Shown here: one piece after another, positions 23,837 to 36,597 of the stretch
Position numbering within the stretch: position 1 is the first letter of the stretch
Layout of the letters: every line of letters begins with the position of its first letter
Source: Lumnitzera littorea
Taxonomy: Eukaryota > Streptophyta > Magnoliopsida > Myrtales > Combretaceae
Reading direction: 5' to 3'
Assembly: GCA_024138015.1 (NCBI GenBank)
Contig: JAMXBB010000011.1
Location: 45,904,900 to 45,968,899 of the forward strand
DNA length: 64,000 nucleotides
Notes under the pieces: generated by a model
What the model saw: the letters and a program-made list of their open reading frames with translations, nothing else
What the model was told of the DNA's origin: nothing
Database searches by the model: none
Program-made: the position numbers and the translations under genes

Positions 23837-24606
23837 AACTGTCAAGTCTGATTTTTCGATTTTCTGTTTATAATATTAATTTCTCATTTCTTGATTAATA
23901 CTAAACCCTTACTCATTTAATATTAATCTTCGACTAAAGAAATTGAGAAATTCCAGTTTTTTATTAAAAATAATTTTTAGAGTCGCTAACCGACCGAAGT
24001 TGGGAAAAAAAAAAACCGTAATCAATTGGATAGATTGATCATGATTTGGCTACCGGTTTTTGATTTCAATTTTAAATGAAGAACCAGAGGGTTCCAAGTT
24101 CGGGGGCTAACCATTTAAACCCTTAACGGGTACCACTATCTATTTACCGAAATTAAGATTATTTTTCTAATTATAATATTAAAACAAAATAAATAAAATC
24201 AAAAGAAAAAAGAACCTAAGTTTCTATATATTTTATCATTACCCCAAAGGTGCCTACGTACCCGCTAGCTGGGATCAGACGATCGTAGTTCTTTCCGAAA
24301 ACTTTAATGTGTTGGTTCTTTTTATAAAAAATGATTGGTTGAATTTACGTTTTTATTAACCATTTTATTTTTATTAAGAAAAATCCCTAGAAGCCTAATT
24401 TTTATTCCTAATTATAAAAAAAAAAACCTAAAAACCTAATTTTTGAAAAGAGCTAAATTAAAATTTTTATTTAAAAATAAATAAGTGATAATTTTTTTAT
24501 TTTTAAGAAAAACCCTAAAGATTTTATGAAATATGCAATGTTTTACATGATGAAACTTTTATATAGAAAAAATGCTTAAAACATTAAAAAAGAAAGAAAG
24601 AAAAAA

Positions 24607-24830
24607 AAAATTTCTAATCATAGAAAAGATGGCTTAATCATAGAAAAGATATCTAAATCATAAAAAAAATGTCTAAACTATGAAAAATATTTTTAAACCA
24701 CAGAAAAAAAAAATCTGAATTATAGAAAAGATATCTGAATCATAAAAAAGAAACCTAAACTATGAAAAAGACATCTAAACTATGGAAAATACATCTAAAT
24801 TATGGAAAAGATGTCTAATCATAGAAAAAA
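24607..24830. repeat. Minisatellite in LTR, about 20-bp unit
   Basis: This is the counterpart of 12783-13013: degenerate units like TCTAAACTATGGAAAATACA, with copy-number and sequence differences from the other LTR. Confidence 0.7.
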
Positions 24831-26013
24831 AGTCAATTAAAGATTTTTTTTTTTTATTTTATCAACATCAAAATGATTTTTTTATTTAAAAAAACCTAAC
24901 ATGCCTAATGCAATTTTTCTAAATTAATACAAATGCAAAGAACAAGATTTTGTAAAATATGAGATATCATTTTGAAAACATGAAATCTAAAAAATAATAA
25001 TAATAAATAAATAAACTAAAACTTAACTTAACATATGTTCACTAGACACTAATGCTATAATTAATTACTAGTAATTAAAGACATGATAAAAATAAAATAA
25101 AATAAAATAAAAGATTAATACAAGTTTTAAAAATAACTATGCATATACTAAGTGAGATAAAAATAAATAAATAAAACAACCTATAAATAATAATTAAAAA
25201 CCATTATTACATACCTAAAAGGCAAAGCACGTAAAGCTGATGAAAGGGAACAGATTGGATCTTCAGTCCTATCATACGTACAACTATAGAATTGATCTGA
25301 TGATGCCCAGCTACGGCATGCATATATTGTCGTTCGGAGCAGCGTTGGATCAATCGAATGTTTGCAATAGTGATGGATTTACGGCTGTGGTGGCTTGCGT
25401 GAAGGGTATGGCTGGACGTTGGAACTTGGTTTGGCTTGTTGCTGCAGACGTTGGTATGGCAGGTTAATTTGAAAGTTGCGACGGCGCTGCTGGCTGGGCT
25501 TGCTGTTCGGCAATACGGTGAAGTTGTGTATAGGAGCTAGGACGCGGTGGACGTGAGGTTGAAGGGTGTATGTGGTAGGGAATGTGGTGACGTGTCGAAG
25601 GCAAGGAGGAGAATGAGCGTGGGGGGCTGCTACGTTCAGTTGCTGTAGTTGTTGTAGCTGCTGTTGATGGTTGGGCTATTATGGGGTTGGAGAAAAGGGT
25701 CGAAGATTTGGAGTAGAATCTAGTGCTGGATTACATCTGCTTGCTCTATTGCTATGGTTACTGATAACGTCGACGATGAACAGTGGATGGACGAAGGATG
25801 AAAACCGTACGTGCTCAGTGACTGATTTGATTATATTGTACAGTATGTATTTCACCGTGTATTGCTGTGTGTGAGGGTCGCACGTCGTCGACAGTTTGTA
25901 TTCGTGTACTGTTTAGCCAAAAGAATAATTCTGTTGTGTTGTTCGTGTGTAGTAATGTCGTGATCGATTGGTTACCGCTAAACAGAGTTATATTGTTGTC
26001 TTTTTAAATTCAA

Positions 26014-26193
26014 ACCATATCGTATCAATTGTATCTAATTAAACTAGATCTAAATTAATTCAAATCCGACTTAATAAAATCAAATTAGATTCAAATATTT
26101 TTGACCATATCGTATCAATTGTATCTAATTAAACTATATCCAAATTAATTTAAATCCGACTCAATAAAATCAAATTAGATTCAAATATTTTTA
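26014..26193. repeat. 90-bp tandem duplication private to the right LTR
   Basis: ACCATATCGTATCAATTG and the following segment occur at 26014 and again at 26104. The left LTR has this stretch once, but with its own 126-bp duplication offset to the right. Confidence 0.85.
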
Positions 26194-26613
26194 ATTAGAT
26201 ATGAATCTCGTTTATTTCTCTCACTCTTGTAAAATATGTAAAAAAAAAAAAAAGACATAAATGCCTGGCGAAACTCAAACCTCTGACCTCAAATTAAATC
26301 CAACTCAAATACTCCGATTCTTATCCGTTAAGCCGTTGGCCTGTATATTAACATTAAGTTCAATTATACTTAAACTATTCGATTCCCTAAAATAAAATTT
26401 TTAACTAAACTAAAATTACAATTAACACTAAAACTAATTATTCCTAATATAAATTACTTTCTAAAAATCTACGAAATTTTTATGATTTTTTCCTTTTCTT
26501 CTTTTTTTGGTATTTTCATTATTTGTAAATTTTTATTATATTTATTAATTTTTTTTATTTTTTATTTTGAATTAGGACCCTTTTTGTAAAAGTAAAAAAA
26601 TTAGGTGTTTACA

Positions 26614-26618
26614 GTTAT
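26614..26618. repeat. Target-site duplication GTTAT, right copy of block 1
   Basis: It follows the terminal ACA of the right LTR and matches 11989-11993 exactly. Confidence 0.9.
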
Positions 26619-29428
26619 AATTATAACCTTCAAACTATAAGTCTAAAATCGATGAAAAATAAATGAGCCTCAAATTTATCAATCAAGTGTCATTATTATA
26701 ACGTTTTATTTCTAAATCAAATGGACGATTAAGATGAGCTTCTATTACCATGACTAAATGGGTCAATATGGTTTGTTTTACTGACATATTTACCATGTAC
26801 ACAATTTACCTATATTTGTTAAGGATATTTTATAGCTTGTAATATATCCTATACATATAATTAAGGACTTGAAACCTTTTGTATACATGTACCTTTGGAT
26901 AGGGTTAGGTAGGTTAGATATCATATGAATGTATGGTGAAAATCTCGGCTAGAATTCGAGGTAAGTTAGATGTTACATCTTTTTTTTTTTTTATCTACAA
27001 AGTAGATTAAAAAATTTTGAGTTTGAAATTTGTCATGTGATGTTTAATATTTGTGGAAAGCGACATATTCATTATTTATATAGAGCCTTATAAGTGAGGA
27101 TTTAATCAGTTTTAATGAATATATCTATGAAATAAAAACCTAAAGTATATATTAAGTTTATTCTAATTAATTGTATTTACTACTACTATTTTCTTTCATT
27201 TCCTTTTTTGTTTTTAAATTACAAAATGATATAAGGTGTATGCATAATAGCAAAATATAAGACACTTTTGAACTGTACCTTATAATATACATGATATAAA
27301 TTTCTATATACCTTATGTTCTATCCTGTGATACATATTCCTAAATTTTACAACTAGAACTTACTCTCCTATCTCAAGTAACCATCTCATAATCTATCCAG
27401 TCATGCGTTGGCCATGAAGGTTTTAAGGTCCATAGTTCTTTTGGAACATGCCGAGATATCAACATATGCCTAGGTGTGTTGAGAAGGAGCAAGGAGCTGA
27501 GAAAAGGTTCAAATTAGGATCTATGCAGACAAGCCTCAAACACTTCCTTGGCTCCTTGGACATTTAGACATTCTTTTGCATATTACTTGATATTGAGGCC
27601 GGACATGAACGTGGTATCCGATTCTTTTTATATTAATTATTTCGAAGTCCAGGTACTACTCTTATGCTCGATGGATCTTGTTCCAAGAAGGAACTTCAAT
27701 TTGATGAATGAACATCTATTGCATATAGTAGTGGTGAGTAATCCCATCAGTATCAGAATTCTGTTTTGTCTCGTTTGGTCAGGAAAGGGTGACTGGGGTC
27801 TTAGTGGGTATTGAAAGGTGTATGATAAGTTCTCATTCTTACTTTTTAGAATCTACTTCTACAGAGTATATGATATAGGGCATGTCTGATGATTTTGAAC
27901 TAGCCTCAAAACCTATACTGTAAGGTAGATGGGGTGTGAGCATATCCATATTAGAAGAGTTCTTAACCAATAATATTGAATACAATAAAATATAATATAA
28001 TTCACTTAATACACAATTAAGACCACAAGCCGTTTGCTTATTGTAAGAAGAAAAAATCATAAAGCATATTACATCATTTAATTCTTTGTCAACTCTGGTT
28101 TGTTACTTATTTTAAAATAAGTGCACCTAATCCTTCTATTAAATGCAATTTTGTTATAGCATTTATGTAATGAATTGTTTGGAGTTATGTTAATGGGTAT
28201 GTGATTAAAAAATATATGATTAAGTTACTGAAGATTATGGAGAGCTTATATGGTAATTGGGCTTGGACTTATTTTTTTTTTTGCCATGACCTAATGCTTT
28301 GACTTAGTGAAAAAGTCTATCGTATTGGGTCCATTTATTTAGGGATATAATTAAAAGATATGATTTGATAGGTTTTAAATAAGAATTGCTAAGCCAATTC
28401 AATTACTCTTAACTTTTCTCAGTTATAGGTTTATTTATAAATTTATTAAGATTGAGTTATTCAGAGTCTATTAAAAAAACTATTTGCATTAAAGCTCAAA
28501 AAGAGTTATGAATGTATTTATGGATTCTTCATTTTATCCGTTAATCATTAAACGGATCCGACGAATTCATAAGCGGTTTATCTCATCCACTTATATTTGG
28601 AGCCACCACATGGTCGAAAATGAGCCCTGCAACTCAATGACCAATGATAACTTTGTTGAAGTCTTGCTCATGGTAGTAACCATGTGAGAGAGCACAAGCG
28701 TTGTCAACCAATTTTTGAGCACATTCCTGCAATTCGTACTAACGATGGTTACTGCTTTAATGCTACTGCTGTACAACCTAAAGTTGCTTTATCGGCACCA
28801 AGAACAGAACCTATAACTGTTGCGGCAGAGGTCGTCTAAACTATCTAATCACCTGCAGAAGACGAAGGTGCACTGTGGGAGCATGGTGCACAAGTACAAC
28901 TGTTACTAGCTCTAGCTGATTCTTCACCACCTTTGCTGAAGATGTAAGGACTTACCTTGGAGGGTCTTTGTCTCTTGTTGTAACTAGTGAACGCCTCGTT
29001 CTTGGCACGAATTCTCCTTGTAACACTATTTTTGCTCCTCAAATAGGAGCAAATGCTACATATGTTGAATCGTTACATGTGATAAAGGAAGATTTGGAGA
29101 AATCTCTGAAACAGGCACAAGCAGTTACTTCAACCGGTGTCTTGAATCTAAGACTCCCATGTCATGGATGGCAGCAAAATCCAAAGGACTACATGAGTTG
29201 TAAATTCATAAATTTCAATAGCAAGCATATCTCCTCAAGTTTATCAAGACACTGGAAGTATATAGGCTTAATGATGATCGTAAGCAAAAGGAATTTTTAA
29301 AGTCACTCATAGAAAATATATACATGTGATACATTAATTTACTCTCTAGATAAATTAGTTTATGGGAGATGTGTCAAATGTTGTTAGAGAAGTTTTTCTC
29401 CATATAGGAATTGGTGATGATGATTTAT
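26619..29428. other. AT-rich flank, no gene assigned
   Basis: No known gene is visible. A plus-strand ORF at 28968-29300 (110 codons) and a minus-strand ORF at 28591-28776 have non-random composition (for example FAPQIGANATYVESLHVIKE), but I do not recognise them. The ORF at 27548-27814 is also unrecognised. The last few hundred bases could be part of an older retroelement that continues at 61748, on the far side of block 2. Confidence 0.35.
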
Positions 29429-29433
29429 ATTGG

Positions 29434-30669
29434 TGTCGAGCTTGATCTTTCGTTTTTTTATTTGTTTTCTTTAACTTGATTAGTATTAAATCTTAAACTT
29501 TGACTAAAAGTTAAGAAAAACTTGATTTTGAAATGTTTCGAATTGCCACCTGATTGAGGTAGGGAAAAAAAAAAGGATTAGGTTAAATCAATTAAGTGAA
29601 TCAATTTTAATCCAATTACTGATCTGCTGGAAAAACCAAAATTTAGAATAATTTTTGAAAATCAGAGATTTTATATTTGGAGGTTATTCTATTAAAACCT
29701 CAATAAGTGCCATTTTTAATTTTCTGAATTGAAATTTATCTTTTAAAATACTTGTTTAGCAATTATACATTCGCAAAAAAACTAATTCTATTTGTGCAAA
29801 AAATAACAAATAAAAAAATTATTCACAAAAGGAAAAATAAAATGATTTTTCCTATTTTAAGTCATCTTATTAATGCCTACGTACCATCAAATAGGGATTA
29901 AACTTTTCATAATTTATTATCGAAAACTTTAATGTGTTGATTTATTTTAATTTTTCAAATTTATATCTCTTAGCCATTTTGTTTTATTTGGAAAAATTTG
30001 AGGGAAGGTTCCTAAATTAATATTTTTCCTTTTGGAAAGTTCTAAAATGTTCTTCATTTTTAAAAGTGATTGATTTATTTTTATTTTGGAAAATGATTTT
30101 CTAAGTTATAAAACTTTTTGTTTTTACTAATTTATTTATTTTATTATTTTTTAATTAATTTTTTTTATTAATTATTATTTTTTCTAGGCATAAAAAATAA
30201 ATGACAAAACAAGTAAAAGGGCGGACCAATGGAGTGTGGATCAGGATCCGGGGTGCGAGTAAGTACGTGGGTTGGATGATTAGGTTCGAGTTAGAGCAGG
30301 GTCGGGTCACAGTAAGGAGATGAAGTAGATGGCAATGGAGGCTTGTTTTAAGCGTTTTCAGGTTGATTTTTAAGTGGGGATAAGGGTTTCCATATGTTTC
30401 ATATTGGGAAATGTACGTTTAGTAACATCACTTCGGTCAATAAGGTGTATTTATGGTGGTTAAAGTTGGTGGTGATGACGGTTGTTAGATGACACTCATG
30501 GCAGTTAACTCAAGTTCAAAGATTGGTTAGGGTTAGAAAATTTAGGTTTTTCTAAATTTTTTTTTGGGTTAAATTTCATTTTGTGCTTTTTTCTATTCTA
30601 AATTAGGACTCTTTACGATTTTCTAAAAATTATAAAATTACAAGAGAGCAAAAATAGAGTGTTTACAGC
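29434..30669 (-). repeat. Left LTR of block 2 (3' LTR), internally deleted
   Basis: It matches the outer parts of 58205-61747 but is only 1.24 kb. The match passes directly from GGTTAGGGTTAG (homologous to about 59520) to TTTCTAAATTT (homologous to about 61600), so about 1.2 kb or more of LTR sequence is missing. The break falls at short TTTCTAAATT-type repeats. Confidence 0.75.
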
Positions 30670-30899
30670 CGTTTCTCTTTGTGATGAAGTTTGAGTAAAA
30701 CTTTACTATAAAGATAAAACAGAGACACTATTTTTGCTCTATAGATGAATTTTCCTTAAGAAGCACTACAACGAGCTAATTATCATAGGCTCGATCCACT
30801 GGGGATTTAACGAAAAGGGTGAAAGGTGAAAGAGAGAGAAGGCACTCTAAGAGTTAATTAAGACATTAGGTTGAGTTTTAGAGAGGTCTAATGTTGTAG

Positions 30900-32560
30900 G
30901 AGTTGGCTAGAAAATTCGGTTTGGAATCTGGTTGTGCCCTTTGAAGCTAACTAACCTGGGCAAGAGAGTCTATAGGGGACTAACGACCCTAAATGAAAAT
31001 TTATTAGAGGAAACTTAGTCGTGCTTCTTTGAATTAATTAACCTATGAGGGAGCTTCTGTAGGAGATTGGCAATCCTAAATGCTCCTTTAAGCTCACTAA
31101 CTTAGGTAGGAGTGTCTTTAAGGGATTAGCAACCCTAAATGAGAATTGATTTGGAAAACTTAGTTGTACTCCTTTAAGCTCACTACTAGGTGGAAGTGTC
31201 TCTAAAGGATTAGCAACTCTAAATGAGAATCGATATGAGAAAACCTGGTTGTGATCATTCGAGCTCACCAACCTAGGTGGGAGCATCTCTAAGGGACTAG
31301 CAAACGTAAATGAGAAGTGATTTGAGAAAACTGATTGTGCTCCTTTGAGCTCACTAACCTAGGCAGGACCGTCTGTAGGGGACTAGTAACCTTAAGTGAG
31401 AATCGATTTGAGAAAACTTGGTTTTACTCTTTTGAGTTCATTAACCTAAGTGGGAGCGTTTTTTGGGAACTAGCAAACCTAACTAAAAATCGAATTGAAA
31501 AAACCTAGTCATGTCCCTTTGAGCTCGCTAACTTAGGTAGGAGCGTTTCTAAGGGATTAGCAACCTTAAATGAGAAATGATGGAGGGAAGTGCACTGTTG
31601 ACTTACTAAAACGCTGAAGAAAGCTTGGTGATGGGAAGTACCTTACAAGCTCGCTAAGACCTTAAGAGAAATTGATGAAGGGAAGTGTTCTATGGGCTCA
31701 CTTAGATCCTAAGAGAAATTGATGAAGTGAAGCACTCGATGGGCTCGCTAAAACCTTAAAGAGAGATTGGTGAAGGAAAGAGCCTTACGGGCTCAGTAAG
31801 ACCTTGAGAGAAATTGATGAAGGGAAGCGCTCTAGGGGCTCACTAAAACCTTAAAGAGAGAATGATGAAGGGAAGCGCCCTATGGGCTCATTAAAACCTT
31901 AAAGAGAGATTGAAGGGCTCATTAAGACCCTAAGAGAGATTGATGCAGAGAAGTATCCTTTCAACTCGTTAAGACCTTAAGAGAAATTGGAAAATGGAAG
32001 TGCCCTATGGGCTTGCTAAACCTTAAGAGAGGCAGTGAGTCTGGATAGTGTTCTATGAGTTGACTAGAACTCTAAAGGAGAATATGAGTTGGGATAGCGT
32101 TTTAAGAGTTGGCTAGAACTCTAAAGACTGGTCGAAAAATGAGACAACATTATATGAGCTAGTTAAAACCCTAAAAGCGATGTGAATCAGGACAACACTT
32201 TATGAGTTGGTTAAAAGCCTAAGGAAATGTGGATTGGGATAATGCTCCATAAGGTGGTTAGAACCTTAAAGCTAAATGTAAGTGGGACAATGCTTTATGA
32301 GCTAGCTACAACCCTAAGGAAATGTGGATTGGGGCAATGCTCCATGAGCTAACTAGATACCTAAAGCTAAATGTAAGAAAGGACAACACTCTATGAGCTT
32401 GCTAAAACCTTAAAGACTGGTCAACAAATGGGGCATCTCTCTATGAGCTGGCTAGAACCCTAAAGACAAGTCGAAAAATGGGATAGTACTTTATAAGTTG
32501 GTTAGAACCATATGAGTTGGGATAGCACTCTATAAGGTAGCTAAGACCCTAAAGGAGAGT
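30900..32560. repeat. Compound tandem array: 85-bp then 46-50-bp units
   Basis: From about 30940 to 31600, eight units of about 85 bp share CTCACTAACCTAGGTGGGAG and AGGGACTAGCAACC. From 31600 to 32030 the period drops to about 46-47 bp (GGGCTCACTAAAACCTTAA with GATGAAGGGAAGCG). From 32030 to 32560 it is about 47-55 bp (CTATGAGCTAGCTAGAACCC). All types share the core GAGCT-x-x-CTAA with the array in block 1. The position, beside the 3' LTR, is also the same. The ORF at 31038-31286 is made of these repeats. Confidence 0.8.
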
Positions 32561-33100
32561 TGATGAAGGATTGAAGAAGCAAAGTGAAGAAATGTAACTA
32601 GTTTGAAAAACTTCCTAACTTGAAAAATATTTACAAACAAAGAATTTGATGGAAACCATTTACGACAAAAAAGGCATTAGGGATTAGATCTGTTAATTCG
32701 AAAAAGAGTTAGTAGACATTAGAAACTATATTAGTAGGAATGACTTAAACTATATGGTCAACTTTAAAAGATGTGACTACATTGGAAAGAAGTAGGTGAC
32801 ATAAATTGAAAGCTTGGCCACTTAAGTTGACATGGACTTGAAAATGGATAAAAAAAACTTATAATAAGCCTTTACTCTCTCTCTCTCTCTCTTTAAGTTT
32901 GCTAACAAGTATAAATTCTTATTAAGGAGTAAATGTTGTAACCATCCCCTTATTTGGTAACCATGTGGGGTATCTCATATTCTTCTTAGTATTTGAAAAT
33001 GTCTCTTGACCATGATGTTGGGCTTCCTCGTAGGGCTTTGTGATTTTAAATATTTCTTTCTTAAGAAAAAGGTAACTCATAATTAGTATAGTCGAAGAGG
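32560..33100 (-). other. Non-coding interior of block 2, left of the gypsy insertion
   Basis: It is homologous to 17600-18001 of block 1. A (CT)n run lies at about 32874-32893. No gene is seen. Confidence 0.55.
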
Positions 33101-33105
33101 GCTTT

Positions 33106-34030
33106 TGATAGGAATTGGACTACTGGACCTTTGACTTGCAGTCGTGCCTAAGGCTTAAAAGGACTAACAAAATGAATCCTCCTGCTCTAACGGACTCTTG
33201 CAGAGATCGAGCTGATCCTTGCTACTGACTAACTTCTTATACCTAGTCGAGTAACTACACCTCTCAAAAGTCATGTGTTGACTAAACGAAGGCCTTATTG
33301 ATAGACCGGCTCCTTACACATAGCTACTTGGCCATGACCAAGTCGACCACCTGCCTGACAACATTGGTGCTAAGAAGCTGAGAGCTTCAGCATATATTCG
33401 CAGCTATGTCTTCTCAGATCGGTTTAGGTTTGACCGACACATTTGTTCGACCCTCCATCCTGAACGTATTATTTTGTCTATTTCTACCAGCAACATTCGT
33501 AATAGGCTGTTGCCATGCATCCTAGTCTTATGTGATGGAATCTGCTGTACTAATTATTATTTTCTTTAAATTTTCATTTTTACCTTTTGTATTTGTTGTA
33601 CATTGCTTTTCTTAGACATTTCCCTTTTTGCATTTTTCCATTTTAGGTAGGTTTCCCTAATTTCTTAGTATAAATACCTACCGTACATGCAGCCGCAAGA
33701 GATACTAATCATCATCATCATTAATATATTGAATATACTTCTTGTGAATATTGTTTCCTTAGCTTGTTTACTTACTTTACTCTTATCTTAACCCTTAAGT
33801 AAGGCTAGGCGGCAAGTAACCTTACTTGACCATCTTGTACATTATATTGAGTTGTATTGTGAGTCTTCAAAAGTTCTATTGGTGCATCATATCTTGTAGA
33901 GTTATTTGTAGGTTTTCTTATTTACTTTTCCAATTGTTGCACTACTTTTCATCTTGTTCTTCAAGCTTTTGGTAAGCTTGGACCTACCCCTGTGACTGAC
34001 CTTATTTGTTCTTGGTCCCAGTTTGCATTA
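33106..34030 (+). repeat. 5' LTR of the gypsy element
   Basis: It runs from TGATAGGAATTGGACTACTG to GTTTGCATTA and pairs with 53744-54634 over its whole length with scattered substitutions. TATAAATA at 33669-33676 marks the promoter. The exact 3' border is uncertain by a few bases because the end is not a clean CA. Confidence 0.85.
33669..33676 (+). promoter_or_regulatory. TATA box in gypsy 5' LTR
   Basis: TATAAATA lies about 560 bp into the LTR and is conserved in the 3' LTR at 54276-54283. Confidence 0.65.
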
Positions 34031-34032
34031 TC

Positions 34033-34044
34033 TTGATATCAGAG
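34033..34044 (+). other. Primer-binding site of the gypsy element, initiator tRNA-Met type
   Basis: TTGATATCAGAG follows the 5' LTR. It differs by one base from the usual plant site TGGTATCAGAG complementary to initiator tRNA-Met. Confidence 0.65.
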
Positions 34045-34281
34045 TTGAGGTTTCATTTGGGTAAGTTGTGTTTGAACCACCTTAAGTAGTAGTGATTTGC
34101 TGTAGTTGGATACTTGTTTTGCCCTATTTTAAGCGTACAAAAAACAGAGCAAGTTTTGGTTGAGTTTATTATTCATTGGTGCAATTGTTGTATTTGTAGA
34201 TTTGTTGGACATTTGTGTGTATTGGAATAGTAACTATTGTACCCCAGATTTGAAGTTTATTTACTAAGTTTTGTCAAGAAG

Positions 34282-35470
34282 ATGATGAATCCCAATGTTA
34301 ATACCAATATTGGAGACGACGATAGAGGTGTTGTTCACCATGGATGACAACCCTAAAGCATTCCTAGGAGTACAAATGAATAACTTGATGAAGTGGCTAA
34401 CCTTTTAGTGGATTTGACTAGAGCTGTTCATGCAATGGCCTATTGACTTACTAAGACCATGTAGAACAACCCATAAGTTGCTCAACCTGCTAGAAGACAA
34501 AACCTAACTCTGTAAGTTCGAGGTAGAGGAATAGGAGGACAAGTATGACGAAGGATTGACTTAGGAGATATGGATAATGATGAAGACGAGGAGTATAACA
34601 AAGAAAAGTGAGGTAGAGCACTCCAAACTGCCTACTATGTGAAGCTTCAAATTTCGAGCTTCAATGGATGTAAGAGTATAGATGATTATTTAGATTGGGA
34701 GGAGAAAGTTGAGCGTATGTTTGACTATTACCGGTATGAGGATTGAGAGAAGGTGAAGATTGTTGCCGTTGAATTCTCAAGATATACAGTCATATGGTAG
34801 AAGAACATTCAAATTTTGATAAGGTAAGAAGGATATAGAGAGGCCAATACTTGGCCTAAAATGAAAAGGATACTCAAAAATAGATTTGCACCAAATACAT
34901 ATTTGTGAGATACTTTTTTTTTTTACTTCAAGGGCTAGGGTAAGGAGGCCGAATTGTTGATGAGTATCTTCAGGAGTTCCAAATACTCATGATTCACTGT
35001 GAAGTAGAAAAGCCATTAGCTCGAACAATGTCTAGATTCCTTATTGGATTAAGAAGCGATATCTGAGACATTATGGAACTTTAGCAATTTACTACAATGG
35101 ATGAAGCTATATGAATAGCCCAACAAGTGGAAAGACAAAGGAGTAGGATGTTGACTTGACCCCTGATGAGCTGACTTGGTCAATCAAGTCGACCTGGTTA
35201 AGGAAGTTATTGAGCTCAACTAAGTATTGAGCTAATTAGACCAATAGATGTTAGGACTGAATAGAAGGGTTGACCTGATGGTGAAATGTCTACCCGAAAA
35301 TATGAGAAGGGGCAAGGATTTGAAAGGAAGATGAGCTAGATTAAGTGCTTCAAGTGTCAAGGATTTGGACATGTGGCTGCCTAATGTCTGAACCTAAGGA
35401 CCATGATTGTTAAGGAAGATGCCTTGAAGATTGAAGTAGATAGCACAGGTGAGGAACTGGAGGAAGAGAA
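34282..35470 (+). pseudogene. gag: gag of the gypsy element, many stops
   Basis: Gag forms the capsid of the retrotransposon particle. The frame starts at ATG ATG AAT and can be followed with stops to a typical capsid core near 34640-34800 (phrases ISSFNGCKSIDDYLDWEEKV, then MFDYYRYED). A zinc knuckle follows at 35346-35389 (CFKCQGFGHVAA, stop, C; Cys-x2-Cys-x4-His-x4-Cys). More than a dozen TAG, TGA and TAA codons interrupt it. Most are single transitions from Gln, Arg or Trp codons, which fits deamination of methylated cytosine. It is not translatable as a whole. Confidence 0.8.
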
Positions 35471-35479
35471 ATAAGTCAG

Positions 35480-36592
35480 AGAAGAGGTTAATGTTAACAT
35501 TAACCTAGTTGAAGAAGATGTGTTTGCCAAGGATTTGGACAAACTGACTTTAGTTGTCCAACATACGATGTGTATAGAACCCTTTATCGAGGAGAAGCAG
35601 AGAGAGAATTTATTCCATATTACATGTAAGGTGAATGATCAGGTTTGTGTGCTCATAGTAGATAATGGGATGCATTAATGTAGCATCTGCTAACCTGATT
35701 AAGAAAATGAAGCTGTCGACTATCTTACATTTGAAGCAGTATACTGGTTGAATGAGAAGGAGTACTACATGTCACTCAGCAAATCTTAGTACTGATCTCT
35801 ATTGAAAATTAATTTGACTATATTCTTTATGACTTGTTGCCTATGTGTACATCTCATATTCTACTAGGTCGACCTTAGTTTTTTGACTGAAGAGTTATAC
35901 ATGATGGATTTAAGAACACGTATGTGTTTGAGAAGGATAAGAGAAAGATTACGTTAAACCCTATGCTGCTGAGTCAAGTTAACAAACTGCAAGCTAAACT
36001 TGCTTGAGGATTGAAGAAGGCTTTGGTGTTGAGTAGAGCTGAGCTGTAAGAAGCCATCAAGGCCAATGTACCGACCTTCTTGTTAATCAGACAATTGCTA
36101 GAATTGAAAGAATGGGGTAAACTACCGCTAGAAGTTAAGGAGCTATTGAATGAATATGCCGACCTGTTTCATGAAAAATTGCTAGAGGGACTACCCTTTT
36201 TTCGAGGCATCGAACGCTATATTGACTTGATACCTAGCATTGCCCAATTGAGTAAGCTAGCTTATTGGATGAATCCCGAGTAGACTTTTGAGCTCTAAAG
36301 ACAAGTCAATGAACTTTTGGAAAAGGGTTATGTAAGGGAGAGTCTCAATTCTTATGCCATGCTGTACCTATGCTCTTAGTATTGAAGAAGGACGGAACTT
36401 GGCGTATATGTATGGATAGTAGAGTTGTCGATAAGATTACGATCAAATACAGATACTCCATCCCAAGGCTGGACAATATGATGGATGAGCTAAGTAGTGT
36501 GGGAATATTCAGCAAGATAGATTTGAAGTTAGGGTACCACCAAATCAGAATGAGATAAGGAGATGAATGGAAAACTGCTTTCAAAACCCAGC
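35480..36592 (+). pseudogene. pol: Protease and N-terminal half of reverse transcriptase of the gypsy element
   Basis: The protease region is poor; CKVNDQVCVLIVDNGMH (about 35625-35675) stands where the Asp-Ser/Thr-Gly active site is expected. The reverse transcriptase is clear: DLIPSIAQLSKLAYWMNPE at about 36226-36283, RICMDSRVVDKITIKYRYSI around 36400-36460, and FSKIDLKLGYHQIRMR before a TAA at 36556-36558. The gene is cut at GDEWKTAFKTQHG by the Athila insertion, whose target duplication ATGGA is 36593-36597. The other half resumes at 51581. At least one frame change occurs near 36300-36370. Confidence 0.85.
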
Positions 36593-36597
36593 ATGGA
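36593..36597. repeat. Target-site duplication ATGGA, left copy of the Athila element
   Basis: ATGGA precedes the LTR start at 36598 and recurs at 51576-51580 after the other LTR. Joining the flanks restores the reverse transcriptase reading (Gly then the Leu-Tyr-Glu motif). Confidence 0.95.

Larger units (their letters stand above)
11994..26613 (-). mobile_element. Non-autonomous Tat-lineage (Ogre/Retand-like) LTR retrotransposon, block 1
   Basis: It is a Ty3/gypsy-type element read on the minus strand. It has two long LTRs (11994-14858 and 23840-26613), a perfect 5-bp target duplication, a primer-binding site beside the right (5') LTR and a purine-rich tract beside the left (3') LTR. Once the nested solo LTR at 18007-20915 is removed, only about 6 kb of interior remain. 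Of that, about 2.45 kb is a tandem array placed just upstream of the 3' LTR, as is known for Ogre and Retand relatives. I find no gag, protease, reverse transcriptase, RNase H or integrase in the interior. It must therefore have moved with proteins supplied by another element, or lost them by deletion. The LTRs differ at scattered sites and by private duplications, so it is not recent. Confidence 0.85.
23840..26613 (-). repeat. LTR of block 1 (5' LTR in element orientation)
   Basis: It runs TGTCAAGTCTGATTTTTCG to TTAGGTGTTTACA on the plus strand and pairs with 11994-14858. It carries the 20-bp minisatellite (24607-24830) and a private 90-bp duplication (26014-26193). ORFs at 25240-25467 and 25671-25874 match those in the other LTR and are LTR sequence. 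Confidence 0.9.

Noticed and set aside
31038..31286. Minus-strand ORF with repeated FSFRVANPL phrases
   Set aside because: The repeated phrase reflects the 85-bp tandem units of block 2; it is not a protein family.
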